The notes under the pieces were generated by a model. It searched no databases. It saw only the letters and a list, made by a program, of their open reading frames with translations, and was not told the origin of the DNA. Source: DASRIA01 sp963816975 (GTDB taxonomy: Bacteria > Actinomycetota > Thermoleophilia > Solirubrobacterales > JBBDJG01). Taken from it: a stretch of DNA of 64,000 bases. The translations under genes were made by a program, and so were the position numbers. Positions 48,760 through 58,513 of the stretch are shown here, piece after piece (position 1 is the stretch's first letter; each line of letters begins with the position of its first letter). The stretch spans positions 1,550,001 to 1,614,000 of the forward strand of contig CAWFMD010000006.1 in the NCBI GenBank assembly GCA_963816975.1, in the 5' to 3' direction.

Positions 48760-49694
48760 AAGTGTTCCTGGCCGGCGCGAGCGGCGTGATCGGCCGCCGT
48801 CTGCTGCCGCTGCTGGTCTCGGCCGGACACGAGGTAACCGCGATCACGCGCAGCGAAGAGCGCACCGCCGGTCTGCGCGCAGCCGGGGCCACGCCACTCG
48901 TGTGCGACGTGTTCGACGCGGAGGGCCTGGCCGCGGCGCTGCAGGCGGCGGCCCCCGAGGTCGTTCTGCACGAGCTCACCGACCTTCCGCCCAAGCTCGA
49001 TCCGCGCAAGGCCGAGCAGCAGACCGCGGGCAACGACCGCATCCGCACCGAGGGCACCCGCAACCTGGTCGCCGCCGCGCTGGGGGCCGGCGCGCGGCGC
49101 ATGGTCGCGCAGAGCATCGCGTTCGCGTATCCCCCGAGCGGCGCGGGGCTGAAGGTGGAGGACGACGAGCTCTGGGACGACGCGCCCTGGCCGTGGTCGC
49201 GCGGCGTCGCGGCTTTGCGCGAGCTCGAGCACACGGTCACCCGCACGGACGGCATCGAGGGCCTGGTGCTGCGCTACGGCTTCTTCTACGGCCCGGGCTC
49301 GGCGTACGCCGACGACGGCCACTTCGCCGGTGAGGTGCGCAGGCGCCGGCTGCCCGTGGTGGGCGGCGGCAGCGGTGTCTTCTCGTTCATCCACGTCGAC
49401 GACGCGGCCGCCGCCACCGTGGCGGCGATGGAGCACGGGTCGCCGGGCATCTACAACGTCGTCGACGACGACCCCGCGCCGCTGCGCGATTGGGTGCCCG
49501 TCTACGCCGAGGCAGTGGGCGCGAAGCCTCCCCGGCGCGTGCCGGCCTGGCTCGCGCGCCTGCTGGCGGGGCGTCAGGTCGCGGGCATGGCGACGGCACT
49601 GCGTGGATCGTCCAACGCCAAAGCGAAGGCTGAGCTCGGTTGGCAGCCACGCTACGCGAGCTGGCGCCAGGGCTTCCGCGACGCGCGCGGCTAG
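48756..49694 (+). CDS. NAD-dependent epimerase/dehydratase (extended SDR)
   Basis: 312 residues. MKVFLAGASGVIGRRLLPLL is the Gly-rich NAD(P) motif of extended short-chain dehydrogenases; LVLRYGFFYGPGS and FSFIHVDDAAAATVAAME are conserved downstream. The YxxxK motif is weak (around VAQSIAFAYPP), so catalytic competence is uncertain. Cotranscribed with the membrane protein. Its stop overlaps that of the convergent glycosyltransferase (CTAG). Confidence 0.82.
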   Translation: MKVFLAGASGVIGRRLLPLLVSAGHEVTAITRSEERTAGLRAAGATPLVCDVFDAEGLAAALQAAAPEVVLHELTDLPPKLDPRKAEQQTAGNDRIRTEGTRNLVAAALGAGARRMVAQSIAFAYPPSGAGLKVEDDELWDDAPWPWSRGVAALRELEHTVTRTDGIEGLVLRYGFFYGPGSAYADDGHFAGEVRRRRLPVVGGGSGVFSFIHVDDAAAATVAAMEHGSPGIYNVVDDDPAPLRDWVPVYAEAVGAKPPRRVPAWLARLLAGRQVAGMATALRGSSNAKAKAELGWQPRYASWRQGFRDARG

Positions 49695-50575
49695 CCGGCT
49701 GCCAGCGCCGCCTCGAGCGCGCCCGGGGGCAGCGGGCTGCCCGCCGCGCGGGCGGCGAGCGCCGCGCGCACGGCGCGACCGGACGGCACGAGGATCTCGT
49801 CGGCCTCCTCGTTGAGCCGGCGGTCGCGCTCGCCCACGGTCTCGAGGTTCTGCACGGGCAGGCCGGTATCGGCCCCCAGCCGGGTGAGCTTCACGTCGCG
49901 CTCCTGCTGGGAGCGGGTGATGTAGTGGTTGATGCGCAGCAGCTCGACAGACACCTCGTCGCTGGCGTGCCCGTGCATCGGCTGGAAGTTCTCATCCACC
50001 GCCCGCTGGCCGTCGCCGTAGATGAAGTAGTGGGAGACGTAGCCGACGCGCTGTGTGCGGTCCGGATCAACGATGCTCTTGACGGCTTTGTTGCGGGGTC
50101 GCTCCAGGCGGAGCCGGCGCGTGTAGTTCTCGATCACGAGTCCAGCGGGCGGCGTCTGGTGGCCCGAGGTCCCGTAATAGATCATGTTCACCACGACGCC
50201 CGGGTGCGCTTCGAACTCCCTCAGCACGTCGGGCAGGAGCCGGCGGGTGGGGGAGAAGAGGAACTCGTCCAGGTCGATGAACGCGATCCACCGTGACTCG
50301 CGGCCGTGCTCTGCCAGGCAGCGGTCGTATGCCTCCCGCTGCCCGGGGAACATCGGCCAGTCCGACCAGATCACCGTGCCGTCGTCCATGAACGGAGCGA
50401 GTACCGCGAGGTGGTCGTCGGTGCTGCGGTTGTTGAACAGGTAGAACCGCTCCACGCCGAGCAGGCGGTGGAACTCGATCCACTCGGGCAGATACGGCGC
50501 CTCGTTGCGGTAGATGGCGCAGATCGAGAGATAGGACCGCTGACCGTCCTTCATCGCCGCAACCTGGTCGGCCAC
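49691..50575 (-). CDS. family-92-like glycosyltransferase (paralogue B)
   Basis: 294 residues; the start is either this GTG or ATG at 50554 (MKDGQRSYLSICAIYRNEAP). The same pattern as the 43528 gene occurs: YLSICAIYRNEAPYLPEWIEFHRLLGVERFYLFNNRSTDD, SRWIAFIDLDEFLFSP, LLRINHYITRSQQE. The two are clearly paralogous. Divergence suggests different acceptors. It follows an epimerase gene on the opposite strand and precedes a 3-beta-HSD-like SDR gene on the same strand. Confidence 0.8.
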   Translation of the reverse strand: MADQVAAMKDGQRSYLSICAIYRNEAPYLPEWIEFHRLLGVERFYLFNNRSTDDHLAVLAPFMDDGTVIWSDWPMFPGQREAYDRCLAEHGRESRWIAFIDLDEFLFSPTRRLLPDVLREFEAHPGVVVNMIYYGTSGHQTPPAGLVIENYTRRLRLERPRNKAVKSIVDPDRTQRVGYVSHYFIYGDGQRAVDENFQPMHGHASDEVSVELLRINHYITRSQQERDVKLTRLGADTGLPVQNLETVGERDRRLNEEADEILVPSGRAVRAALAARAAGSPLPPGALEAALAAG

Positions 50576-50587
50576 ACCGGGACTCGG

Positions 50588-51604
50588 TCAGCCCGGGTGC
50601 GCGTCGCCGGAGGCCGGCAGGGGCTCGCGCAGCTGTTGCATGCCTTCCGGGACCGAGCGCACGGGCTCGTAGCCAAGCTCGTCGCGCGCGCGGGAGATGT
50701 CGAGCGTGCACTCCTGCGCGGAGAGCCAGTAGGCGAGGCGCGTGATCGGCGGGCTGCCGCGGAGCCGGAACGTGCGCCACACGCCCTCCGCGCCCGCCGC
50801 CATCGCGCGGGCAAGTGCCGGCGGCAGGCTGCGGTCGCCGGGTGTCACGCCCTGCGTGCCGAGCAACTCCGTGATGAAGTCGCGAAACACGACCGGCTCG
50901 CCGTCCGTCACGAAGTATGCGCCGCCGGCGCGTCCCCGCTCGGCGCCCAGCAGCAGCCCGTGCACGACGTTGTCGACGTGCGTCGTCGACGTGCGGTGGC
51001 GCCCGCCGCCGATCCAGGCGAAGCGACCGCCCTCGACCGCCTTCACGAGGCCCGGCAGGATCGTCGTGTCGCCCGGCCCCCACACGAGCCGGGGCCGCAC
51101 CACCACGGTCTCGAGACCGTCACCGTTCGCATCCCTCACGACCTGCTCGGCCTGCGCTTTGGTCGCCGAGTAGAGGGCCTTCGAGTCCGGCCGCAGGGGC
51201 GCGTCCTCCGTCGCGTTCACGAGCGGCTGCCCGGCCATCAGGCCCGCCTCGGTGCCGACGTGCACGAACCGCCGCACGCCGGCGGCGCGGCTTGCGCCGA
51301 CGGCGTTGCGCGTGCCCTGTACGTTCGCGCGCTCGAACTCGTCGCGGGTGCCCCACTCGCCCAGGTGGGCCGCGGCGTGGAAGGCGACGTCGGTGCCCTG
51401 CGCGCCGACGCGCATCGACTCTTGGTCGTCGAGATCGCCGCGCACCGGCTCGGCGCCCGCGGCGGCGACCTTCGCGGCCGATGCGTCGGAGCGCGCCAGC
51501 GCGCGCACCCGCCACCCGTCGCCGGCCAGGCGCCGCACGAGGGCCCCGCCGATGAACCCCGAGCCGCCGGTCACGAACGCGGCGCGTCGCGCACCGTCGC
51601 TCAC
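50588..51604 (-). CDS. NAD-dependent epimerase/3-beta-HSD-like SDR
   Basis: 338 residues from GTG preceded by AAAGGAG. AAFVTGGSGFIGGALVRRLAGDG is the NAD motif; YSATKAQAEQVV holds the Tyr-x3-Lys catalytic pair (Y-S-A-T-K); THVDNVVHGLLLG and AYFVTDGEPV are typical of extended SDRs related to 3-beta-hydroxysteroid dehydrogenases and sugar epimerases. Transcribed with the glycosyltransferase. A surface-sugar or terpenoid role is possible. Confidence 0.85.
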   Translation of the reverse strand: MSDGARRAAFVTGGSGFIGGALVRRLAGDGWRVRALARSDASAAKVAAAGAEPVRGDLDDQESMRVGAQGTDVAFHAAAHLGEWGTRDEFERANVQGTRNAVGASRAAGVRRFVHVGTEAGLMAGQPLVNATEDAPLRPDSKALYSATKAQAEQVVRDANGDGLETVVVRPRLVWGPGDTTILPGLVKAVEGGRFAWIGGGRHRTSTTHVDNVVHGLLLGAERGRAGGAYFVTDGEPVVFRDFITELLGTQGVTPGDRSLPPALARAMAAGAEGVWRTFRLRGSPPITRLAYWLSAQECTLDISRARDELGYEPVRSVPEGMQQLREPLPASGDAHPG

Positions 51605-51843
51605 CAGGGCGTCTCCTTTCCGGTCAGTCGCCGGCCCCAATGGCGCCCGGTTGCCACGCCAAGGTCGATCGCAAAGGCTGTCAAGCGGCCCGCCCGCCCG
51701 GTCAGGAACCGCGCCGCGATGCGGCCCAGCAGCGGTTGCCGACGATCGTTCATCGAACCAGCCTAACCGGCCCGACGCTATCGTTCGGGCCGTGGACCGG
51801 CGCGGCGCAGCTCGGTCGGATCCGTCTTCTCCCTGCACTGACT

Positions 51844-52632
51844 TTGGACCAGGCCCGCCTCACCGAGGAGATAGTCGAGCTCGGCCCCTGGCACCTCGAC
51901 GTCGAGGTCGCTCCGGGGCTGAGCACGCGCGCGTGGGTGGACGCGGGCGGGGAAGCGCGCTGCGAGCCGGGAAACTCCCATTTCGAAAGTCCCGGCAACG
52001 GATTCAAGGACCTGCTCAGCGAGGTCTACCCCGGCGGCCTCGACGGCCGGGCCGTGCTCGACTGCGCCTGCAACTGCGGGGGCTACCTGTTCTGGTCGCG
52101 CGAGTGCGGGGCGGGCCGCTGCTTCGGCTTCGACGTGCGCGAGCACTGGATCCGGCAGGCGCGCTTCCTGCGCGACCACCGCACCGGTGCAGATGACGTC
52201 GAGTTCGAGGTGCTCGACCTGTACGACCTGCCGCGGCTGGCGCTCGAGCCGTTCGACATGACCGTGTTCAAGGGGATCTTCTACCACCTGCCGGAGCCCA
52301 TCGGTGGCCTGCGCATCGCGGCGGAGCTGACCCGCGAGCTGCTGTTCCTCGACACCGCGACGTGCAACGACCGCCCTGACGGTGGGATGGTCGCGGACTT
52401 CGAGGACACGGAGATGCTGATGTCGGGTGTGCACGGGCTCGCGTGGCGGCCGACCGGGCCGGAGGTGCTCGAGGGCATCCTCGGATTCCTCGGGTTCGCG
52501 GAGACCCAGGTCCTGACGTCGATCCCCGAGACCCACCCGGGGCACGGCAGGATCACGATGCTTGCCTCCCGCACGCCGGGGCTGCTCGGTCCGATCGGCG
52601 AGCGAATCGCCGCGGCCGCCGAGAACGGCTAG
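51844..52632 (+). CDS. SAM methyltransferase, DUF1698-like
   Basis: 262 residues from a TTG start; the true start is uncertain and could lie upstream. ELGPWHLDVEVAPGLSTRAW, VLDCACNCGGYLFWSREC (motif I), FGFDVREHWIRQARFLRD and FDMTVFKGIFYHLPEPIGGLRIAAELTRE follow the DUF1698/CmoB-like family (tRNA U34 carboxymethyltransferase relatives). The target is unknown. Divergent from the epimerase. Confidence 0.75.
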   Translation: MDQARLTEEIVELGPWHLDVEVAPGLSTRAWVDAGGEARCEPGNSHFESPGNGFKDLLSEVYPGGLDGRAVLDCACNCGGYLFWSRECGAGRCFGFDVREHWIRQARFLRDHRTGADDVEFEVLDLYDLPRLALEPFDMTVFKGIFYHLPEPIGGLRIAAELTRELLFLDTATCNDRPDGGMVADFEDTEMLMSGVHGLAWRPTGPEVLEGILGFLGFAETQVLTSIPETHPGHGRITMLASRTPGLLGPIGERIAAAAENG

Positions 52633-52648
52633 CCTCCGAGCTGCCGCC

Positions 52649-54061
52649 ATGCCCGTCTCCACCAAGGTCACAGAGCTCCCCGACTCGCGCGTGCGCCTCG
52701 ATGCCGAGGTGCCGAGCGAGGAGATCGAGTCGCGCGTCCAACGCACGGCGACGCAGCTCGGGCGCGACCTGCGCATACCGGGATTTCGCAAGGGCAAGGT
52801 CCCGGCGCCGATGGTGATCCAGCGGATCGGGCGCGAGGCCGTGCTCGAGCAGGCGGTGCGCGACTCGCTGCCCGAGTGGTACGAGGAGGCGATCGTGCGC
52901 TCCGGCCTGTCGACGGTGGGCGACCCGAAGCTCGACCTGGACGACCTGCCTGTGTCGGGCGAGCCGCTGAGCTTCACGATCGAGGTCGGTGTGACGCCGA
53001 AGGCGACGCTCGGCGACTACCGGGAGCTGGAGGTCGGGAAGCGCTCCCCCGAGGTGCCCGACGAGGCGATCCAGGCCGAGCTCGACCGGCTGCGCGAGTC
53101 CTTCGCGCGCCTCGAGAGCGTCGACCGGGCCGCCCAGCAGGGCGACCACGTCGTGATCGACTTCACCGGTCGCGTCGACGGGGAGCTGTTCAAGGGCGGC
53201 GAGGCGCGCGACTACATGCTCGAGCTGGGTGGAAACAGACTGGTCGAGGGCTTCGAGGAGCAGGTGATCGGCGCACGCGCCGGCGAGGAGCGGACCGTCG
53301 AGGTCCAGTTCCCCGACAGCTACCACTCCGAGGAGCTCCAGGGCCGCAGCGCGATGTTCGACGTGCAGGTCAAGGACGTGAAGCAGAAGCAGCTACCCGA
53401 GCTCGACGACGATTTCAGCTCGGAGGCGAGCGAGTTCGACACGCTCGCCGAGTTGCGTGCCGACATCCACCACAAGCTCGAGCACGCGCAGGAGCATGCG
53501 ATCGAAGACGAATTTCGTCAGGAGGCCGTCGACGCGGCGGTGGCGGAGGCCGAGATCGATCTGCCCGAGGATCTCGTGACCGCGCGCGCGGAAGAGATGT
53601 GGGAGCGCACCGAGCGCGTGCTGCGCGCGCAGGGGGTCGAGCCGGAGTCGTACCTGAACGCGTCCGGGCGCACCCGCGAGCAGATGGTCGAGGAGGCGAA
53701 GGAAGACGCGCGCCGCACCCTGTCACGCGAGAGCGTCCTGGAGGCGGTCGCGGAGGCCGAGGGCATCGAGGTCTCCGACGACGACCTGCTGGAGGCGCTG
53801 CAGCCCACGGCCGAGCGGGAGGGCACCACGCCCGACAAGCTGCTCGCGCAGCTCAAGGACGCCGGCCGCGACGCTCCCGTCCGGCGCGAGCTGCGCCTGC
53901 GGCGCGCGGTCGACGCGATCGCCGACAGCGCGCGACCGATCGAGCCCGGTACGGCGCAGGCGCGGGACGCGCTGTGGACTCCCAAGAAGCAGGCCAAGGA
54001 GGAGGGGTCCCAGCAACTCTGGACCCCCGGCGCCGGTGACCCTCCCGGTCCCCAAGACTGA
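52649..54061 (+). CDS. tig: trigger factor chaperone
   Basis: 470 residues. Ribosome-binding N-domain with GFRKGKVPAPMVIQRIG, the FKBP-like PPIase domain (GDHVVIDFTGRVDGELFKGG, RSAMFDVQVKDVKQKQLPEL) and the helical chaperone C-domain follow in order. The C-terminus carries a Gln/Pro-rich tail after residue 440. Binds nascent chains at the ribosome exit. Position immediately upstream of clpP and clpX is a widely conserved arrangement. Confidence 0.95.
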   Translation: MPVSTKVTELPDSRVRLDAEVPSEEIESRVQRTATQLGRDLRIPGFRKGKVPAPMVIQRIGREAVLEQAVRDSLPEWYEEAIVRSGLSTVGDPKLDLDDLPVSGEPLSFTIEVGVTPKATLGDYRELEVGKRSPEVPDEAIQAELDRLRESFARLESVDRAAQQGDHVVIDFTGRVDGELFKGGEARDYMLELGGNRLVEGFEEQVIGARAGEERTVEVQFPDSYHSEELQGRSAMFDVQVKDVKQKQLPELDDDFSSEASEFDTLAELRADIHHKLEHAQEHAIEDEFRQEAVDAAVAEAEIDLPEDLVTARAEEMWERTERVLRAQGVEPESYLNASGRTREQMVEEAKEDARRTLSRESVLEAVAEAEGIEVSDDDLLEALQPTAEREGTTPDKLLAQLKDAGRDAPVRRELRLRRAVDAIADSARPIEPGTAQARDALWTPKKQAKEEGSQQLWTPGAGDPPGPQD

Positions 54062-54277
54062 CTCCCGCGTTGCGCGGGCAGGATCGCGCGTGCGCCCGGG
54101 GAAGCTATCGGGCGTGACGCGACCGCTCGGAACTTCGTCCATGAGGTGCCTCCGGTGCTCGGAGAACCCTCCAGGACGCGGAATTCCCGTTGCTAGAATC
54201 GCCGCGCGACGGCGGGATTCGGACGTATTCGAACACAAGGCATTCAACGTCCAGGCGCTAGGCGCCGGAAAGGCAAT
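54062..54277 (+). promoter_or_regulatory. tig-clpP intergenic regulatory region
   Basis: A GC hairpin CCCGCG-TTG-CGCGGG follows tig near 54065. TAGAAT at 54194-54199 is a good -10, but no clear -35 is found at the usual distance. Just before the clpP ribosome site lies the small dyad GGCGC-TAG-GCGCC (54254-54266) immediately followed by GGAAAGG. No ClgR-type site could be identified with confidence. Confidence 0.45.
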
Positions 54278-54862
54278 ATGAGCCCACTGGTTCCAATGGT
54301 CGTCGAGCAGACCTCCCGCGGGGAGCGCGCCTTCGACATCTATTCCCGCCTCCTGAACGAGCGGATCGTGTTCCTCGGGACGCCGGTCACGGAGGACATC
54401 GCGAACCTGATCGTGGCCCAGCTGCTGCACCTCGAGTCCGAGGACCCGGACAAGGACATCAGCCTCTACGTCAACTCCCCCGGCGGAAGCGTGTACGCGG
54501 GCCTCGCGATCTACGACACGATGCAGTTCATCAAGCCGGACGTCCAGACGATCTGCGTGGGCGTCGCGATGAGCATGGGGGCGCTGCTGCTGGCGGGCGG
54601 GGCCGACGGCAAGCGCATGGCGCTGCCCAACGCGAAGATCCTGATCCACCAGGTGTCGGGGGGCTTCTCGGGCCAGGCCGCCGACATCGAGATCCACGCC
54701 CGCGAGATCATCGACATCCGGCGCAAGCTGGACGAGATCATCGCGAAGCACACGAAGCAGCCGCTCGAGAAGGTCTCGCACGACACCGACAGGGACTACT
54801 TCATGAGCGCCGAGGAGGCCCAGGAGTACAACATCATCGACAGGGTCATCAGCGAGCACTAG
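54278..54862 (+). CDS. clpP: ClpP protease proteolytic subunit
   Basis: 194 residues. Catalytic triad Ser99 (GVAMSMGALLL), His124 (ILIHQVSGG) and Asp173 (HDTDRDYFM). LYVNSPGGSVYAGLAIYDTMQF and the C-terminal helix are typical. The motif before the nucleophile reads GVAM rather than the usual GQAA. It forms a barrel protease with ClpX, encoded 71 bases downstream. Only one clpP copy is present here. Confidence 0.96.
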   Translation: MSPLVPMVVEQTSRGERAFDIYSRLLNERIVFLGTPVTEDIANLIVAQLLHLESEDPDKDISLYVNSPGGSVYAGLAIYDTMQFIKPDVQTICVGVAMSMGALLLAGGADGKRMALPNAKILIHQVSGGFSGQAADIEIHAREIIDIRRKLDEIIAKHTKQPLEKVSHDTDRDYFMSAEEAQEYNIIDRVISEH

Positions 54863-54932
54863 GGCGCGACTTATCGCCCCGCAGCCCCTACTCTGTAAAG
54901 GCGTCTGAGGGGGCGCGGGGGGAGAGACGACT

Positions 54933-56249
<1,317 letters not shown>

Positions 56250-56252
56250 ACC

Positions 56253-56801
56253 GTGGCCTCACGGACGGCGGCCTTGGCGGTCGCGGTCCTCGGGGCGCTG
56301 GTGTCATCCGGGTGCGGCGCGGGCGGCGACGAGGTGGCCGTACCGCATGCCGAGTTCGTGCGCGGCTGCTCCGAGCGCGTCGACGGCGAGCTTGCTCCGG
56401 GCTGGGAGCGGGAGAGCGTGGTGGCCGGGGCGCTCGCGTTTGCGTACGCGCGGCTGCTGGCCGGCGACGACCGCCGCCGCCCTGGCCGGCTCTGGGCGGT
56501 GAAGGTGCTGGCCGTGGTCGAGCCCGGCGAGAGCGTGACGGTCGTGGTGCCGCCGCGGGAGCGCTCCGAGGTAGCGCTGATCTACGACCCCGAGGTATGG
56601 GGAAGATGGTCGGCGACGCGCACGCCTCGCCTGTCCGACGGACACGACTCGGTGCGCCTGGTGGCCTGTCGCGACGAGCAGCCGCACACGCAGTTCAACG
56701 GGGGCTTCATCGTGCGCTGGCCGCACTGTGCGCGGCTGGAGGTCTACAGCGGCGGCGTGCGCCACGCGGCGGCGATCCCCTTGGGGGAGCCGTGCCGTTA
56801 G
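56253..56801 (+). CDS. hypothetical lipoprotein
   Basis: 182 residues from GTG, 3 bases after clpX. Lipobox LVSSGC with lipidated Cys near residue 21. The rest is Arg-rich and beta-rich with Cys in RGCSERV, ACRDE, HCARLE and EPCR, perhaps forming two disulfides. No family recognised. Overlaps the stop of the convergent DUF559-like gene by 4 bases (TTAG). Confidence 0.7.
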   Translation: MASRTAALAVAVLGALVSSGCGAGGDEVAVPHAEFVRGCSERVDGELAPGWERESVVAGALAFAYARLLAGDDRRRPGRLWAVKVLAVVEPGESVTVVVPPRERSEVALIYDPEVWGRWSATRTPRLSDGHDSVRLVACRDEQPHTQFNGGFIVRWPHCARLEVYSGGVRHAAAIPLGEPCR

Positions 56802-57725
56802 CCCAGGTGCCGGCGCAGCACTGCGGCGATGCGCTGCGGTTCGTCGCGGACCTGCCGCCACGTGATCCGGATCACGCGCCAGCCCCGCTCCTGTAGGTAG
56901 AGGTCGCGGTCGCGATCACGGTGGAAGGCGATCGCGTGGCCATGCGTGGCGCGGCCGTCCGTTTCCACGACGAGCCTGTGCGCGGGCCAGTGGAAGTCGA
57001 CCTGGAGCATGCCGACGTGGCCGTTCACGACGGGAAACGGCAGGCGGGCGCGGCGGATCAGGTCGAGCATCAGGCGCTCGAGCTCGCTCGCCGCCGTCGG
57101 GGGCTCGCCGGGCAAATCGGAAAGCAGACGGCGGAGCCTGCGCAGGCCGCGTTTGCCCTTCGCCGGTCTCGAGCGCCGCGAGTACCACGTCGAGGTCGAA
57201 GATCCGCAGCTCGAAGGTCCGTTCGAGCGCGCGGCGCAGCCGCCGCTCGCTCACGATGCCTGCCAGGTCGACCAGGGCCCGGGCCCACGTCGTGCAGGGG
57301 ATGTTGTCCACGAGCGTCCGTTCCGATTCCGGCAGGGACCGCGTGACGTGCACGGCGATGCCGCGGTGTCGCCGTCCGCCGCCGCGGACCACGGTCACGT
57401 CGATCGGGCCGGAAGGGATCGGGCACAGGCCGATCCGCGCACCCGCCGCGCGGTGGCTGAGCCATGCGCCGTCACAGACCGCGAGCACCGCCGCCATGTC
57501 ACGAGCACCGGGAAGCAGCGCGGTGTGTCCCACGGCATAGACGCCGCGATGGAGCGGATGCAGGTGGCCGAGGTGAAGGCGGCGCTTGATCGTGTCCGAG
57601 GTGTGCCCGATCGCAAGCAATTGCGCCCGGCTGATCACCCCGTGCTGGCGGGCTGCCACCTCCGACACCGCCACCTCCGCGAGTGCGCGGTTTGGGGTGT
57701 CTATACGACCCACAAAGTGTCGCAC
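56798..57725 (-). pseudogene. AbiEi-N/DUF559-like protein, broken by a +1 frameshift
   Basis: The 5' part (57725 downwards) encodes an HTH-like domain VAARQHGVISRAQLLAIGHTSDTIKRRLHLGHLHPLHRGVYAVG as in AbiEi antitoxins, ending ...VVLAALETGEG. In another frame the sequence continues GLRRLRRLLSDLPGEPPTAASELERLMLDLIRRARLPFPVVN..VDFHWPAHRLVVETDG, the DUF559 nuclease-like domain. The switch is a +1 extra base near 57150-57165. The GTG start is uncertain. Either gene decay or sequence error; no toxin partner is seen. Confidence 0.7.
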
Positions 57726-57764
57726 CCGGAGAGGGTGGCGGGAGATGCGTTACGTGTGTGTGAA

Positions 57765-58391
57765 CTACGTCGCGGGGGTGTAGAGCGTGCGGATCCAGAT
57801 CGTCGCGAGCGTCGCTACGACCGTGTCGACCGGCGTCGTCGGCAGCCGTCCGAGCGTCATCTGCAGGTAGCGCTCGTTCATCCAGACCAGCGCCGCGGCG
57901 GTCGGGGCGGCATCCATCGGCGCGATGCGCCCAGCCGCGATGTCGGCCTCGACGCGCGTCGCCGTCGCGACCACGAACCGCTGGACCAGGCCGTGGTACA
58001 CGCGCTCCACCTCGGGGTCGTGGCCGGCCGCGTCCGCGATCGCGTGCAGCACCAGCCCGTGCTCCGCCCACACCTCCGCGACGCCGCGCAGCGACTCGCG
58101 GACGTCCACGCGAGGGTCGTCGTTCCCGCCCTCCAGCCAGCGGTTCGCCACCTCGAACAGCGCCTCCCCGATCCCCTCCACGAGGCGCACGGCGAGGTGG
58201 TGGCGGTCGCGGAAGTAGACGTAGAAGGAGGGGCGGGAGAGGGTCGTGCGCGCCATCACCTCGTCGACGGTGAGGTCCCAGAAGGGCCGCTCGCGCAGGA
58301 ACGACTCCGCCGCGTCGAGGATCTCGCGCTCGGCGGACTCCGGCGACCGGCGGCGGCGCCGCGAGGAAGTTCCTGGTGCGCTTATTGACAC
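57765..58391 (-). CDS. TetR-family regulator of the monooxygenase operon
   Basis: 208 residues from a GTG within the operator; a longer in-frame reading upstream is Arg-rich and crosses the promoter. HTH: ILDAAESFLRERPFWDLTVDEVMARTTLSRPSFYVYFRDRHHLAVRLVEG. The ligand domain is typical TetR. Divergent from the monooxygenase operon, and its start codon overlaps the inverted repeat 58381-58403, so it probably represses both itself and the operon until a substrate binds. Confidence 0.88.
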   Translation of the reverse strand: MSISAPGTSSRRRRRSPESAEREILDAAESFLRERPFWDLTVDEVMARTTLSRPSFYVYFRDRHHLAVRLVEGIGEALFEVANRWLEGGNDDPRVDVRESLRGVAEVWAEHGLVLHAIADAAGHDPEVERVYHGLVQRFVVATATRVEADIAAGRIAPMDAAPTAAALVWMNERYLQMTLGRLPTTPVDTVVATLATIWIRTLYTPAT

Positions 58392-58403
58392 GATGTCAGT
58401 AAG
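58381..58403. promoter_or_regulatory. TetR operator
   Basis: CTTATTGACA-CGA-TGTCAGTAAG, a 10-bp arm palindrome with one mismatch. It covers the tetR GTG start and contains the TTGACA (58385-58390) predicted as the -35 of the monooxygenase promoter. Confidence 0.7.
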
Positions 58404-58413
58404 CCTATATGGT
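58385..58413 (+). promoter_or_regulatory. monooxygenase operon promoter
   Basis: -35 TTGACA at 58385-58390, inside the operator, and -10 TATGGT at 58408-58413 after 17 bases, or TATATG at 58406 after 15. It would give a leader of about 95 bases to the first gene. Repression by steric block is expected. Confidence 0.55.
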
Positions 58414-58479
58414 CGCCGCTCGAGGGGCAACCAGAATGCCCGCCGGACGTCGACCACCGGCTGCCCGCCAAGCGTCGAC

Positions 58480-58496
58480 CAACTGCCGGCCAGTTG
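58480..58496 (+). promoter_or_regulatory. short dyad before the alpha-subunit ribosome site
   Basis: CAACTG-CCGGC-CAGTTG, a perfect 6-bp inverted repeat 2 bases before GGGAGGAG of the alpha gene. It could hide or expose the ribosome site, or be a second operator. Confidence 0.35.
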
Positions 58497-58513
58497 CCGG
58501 GAGGAGAGCCCAC

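Noticed and set aside
54036..54281. 81-codon frame between tig and clpP
   Set aside because: No motif, overlaps tig and regulatory sequence, poor codon bias; treated as leader DNA.
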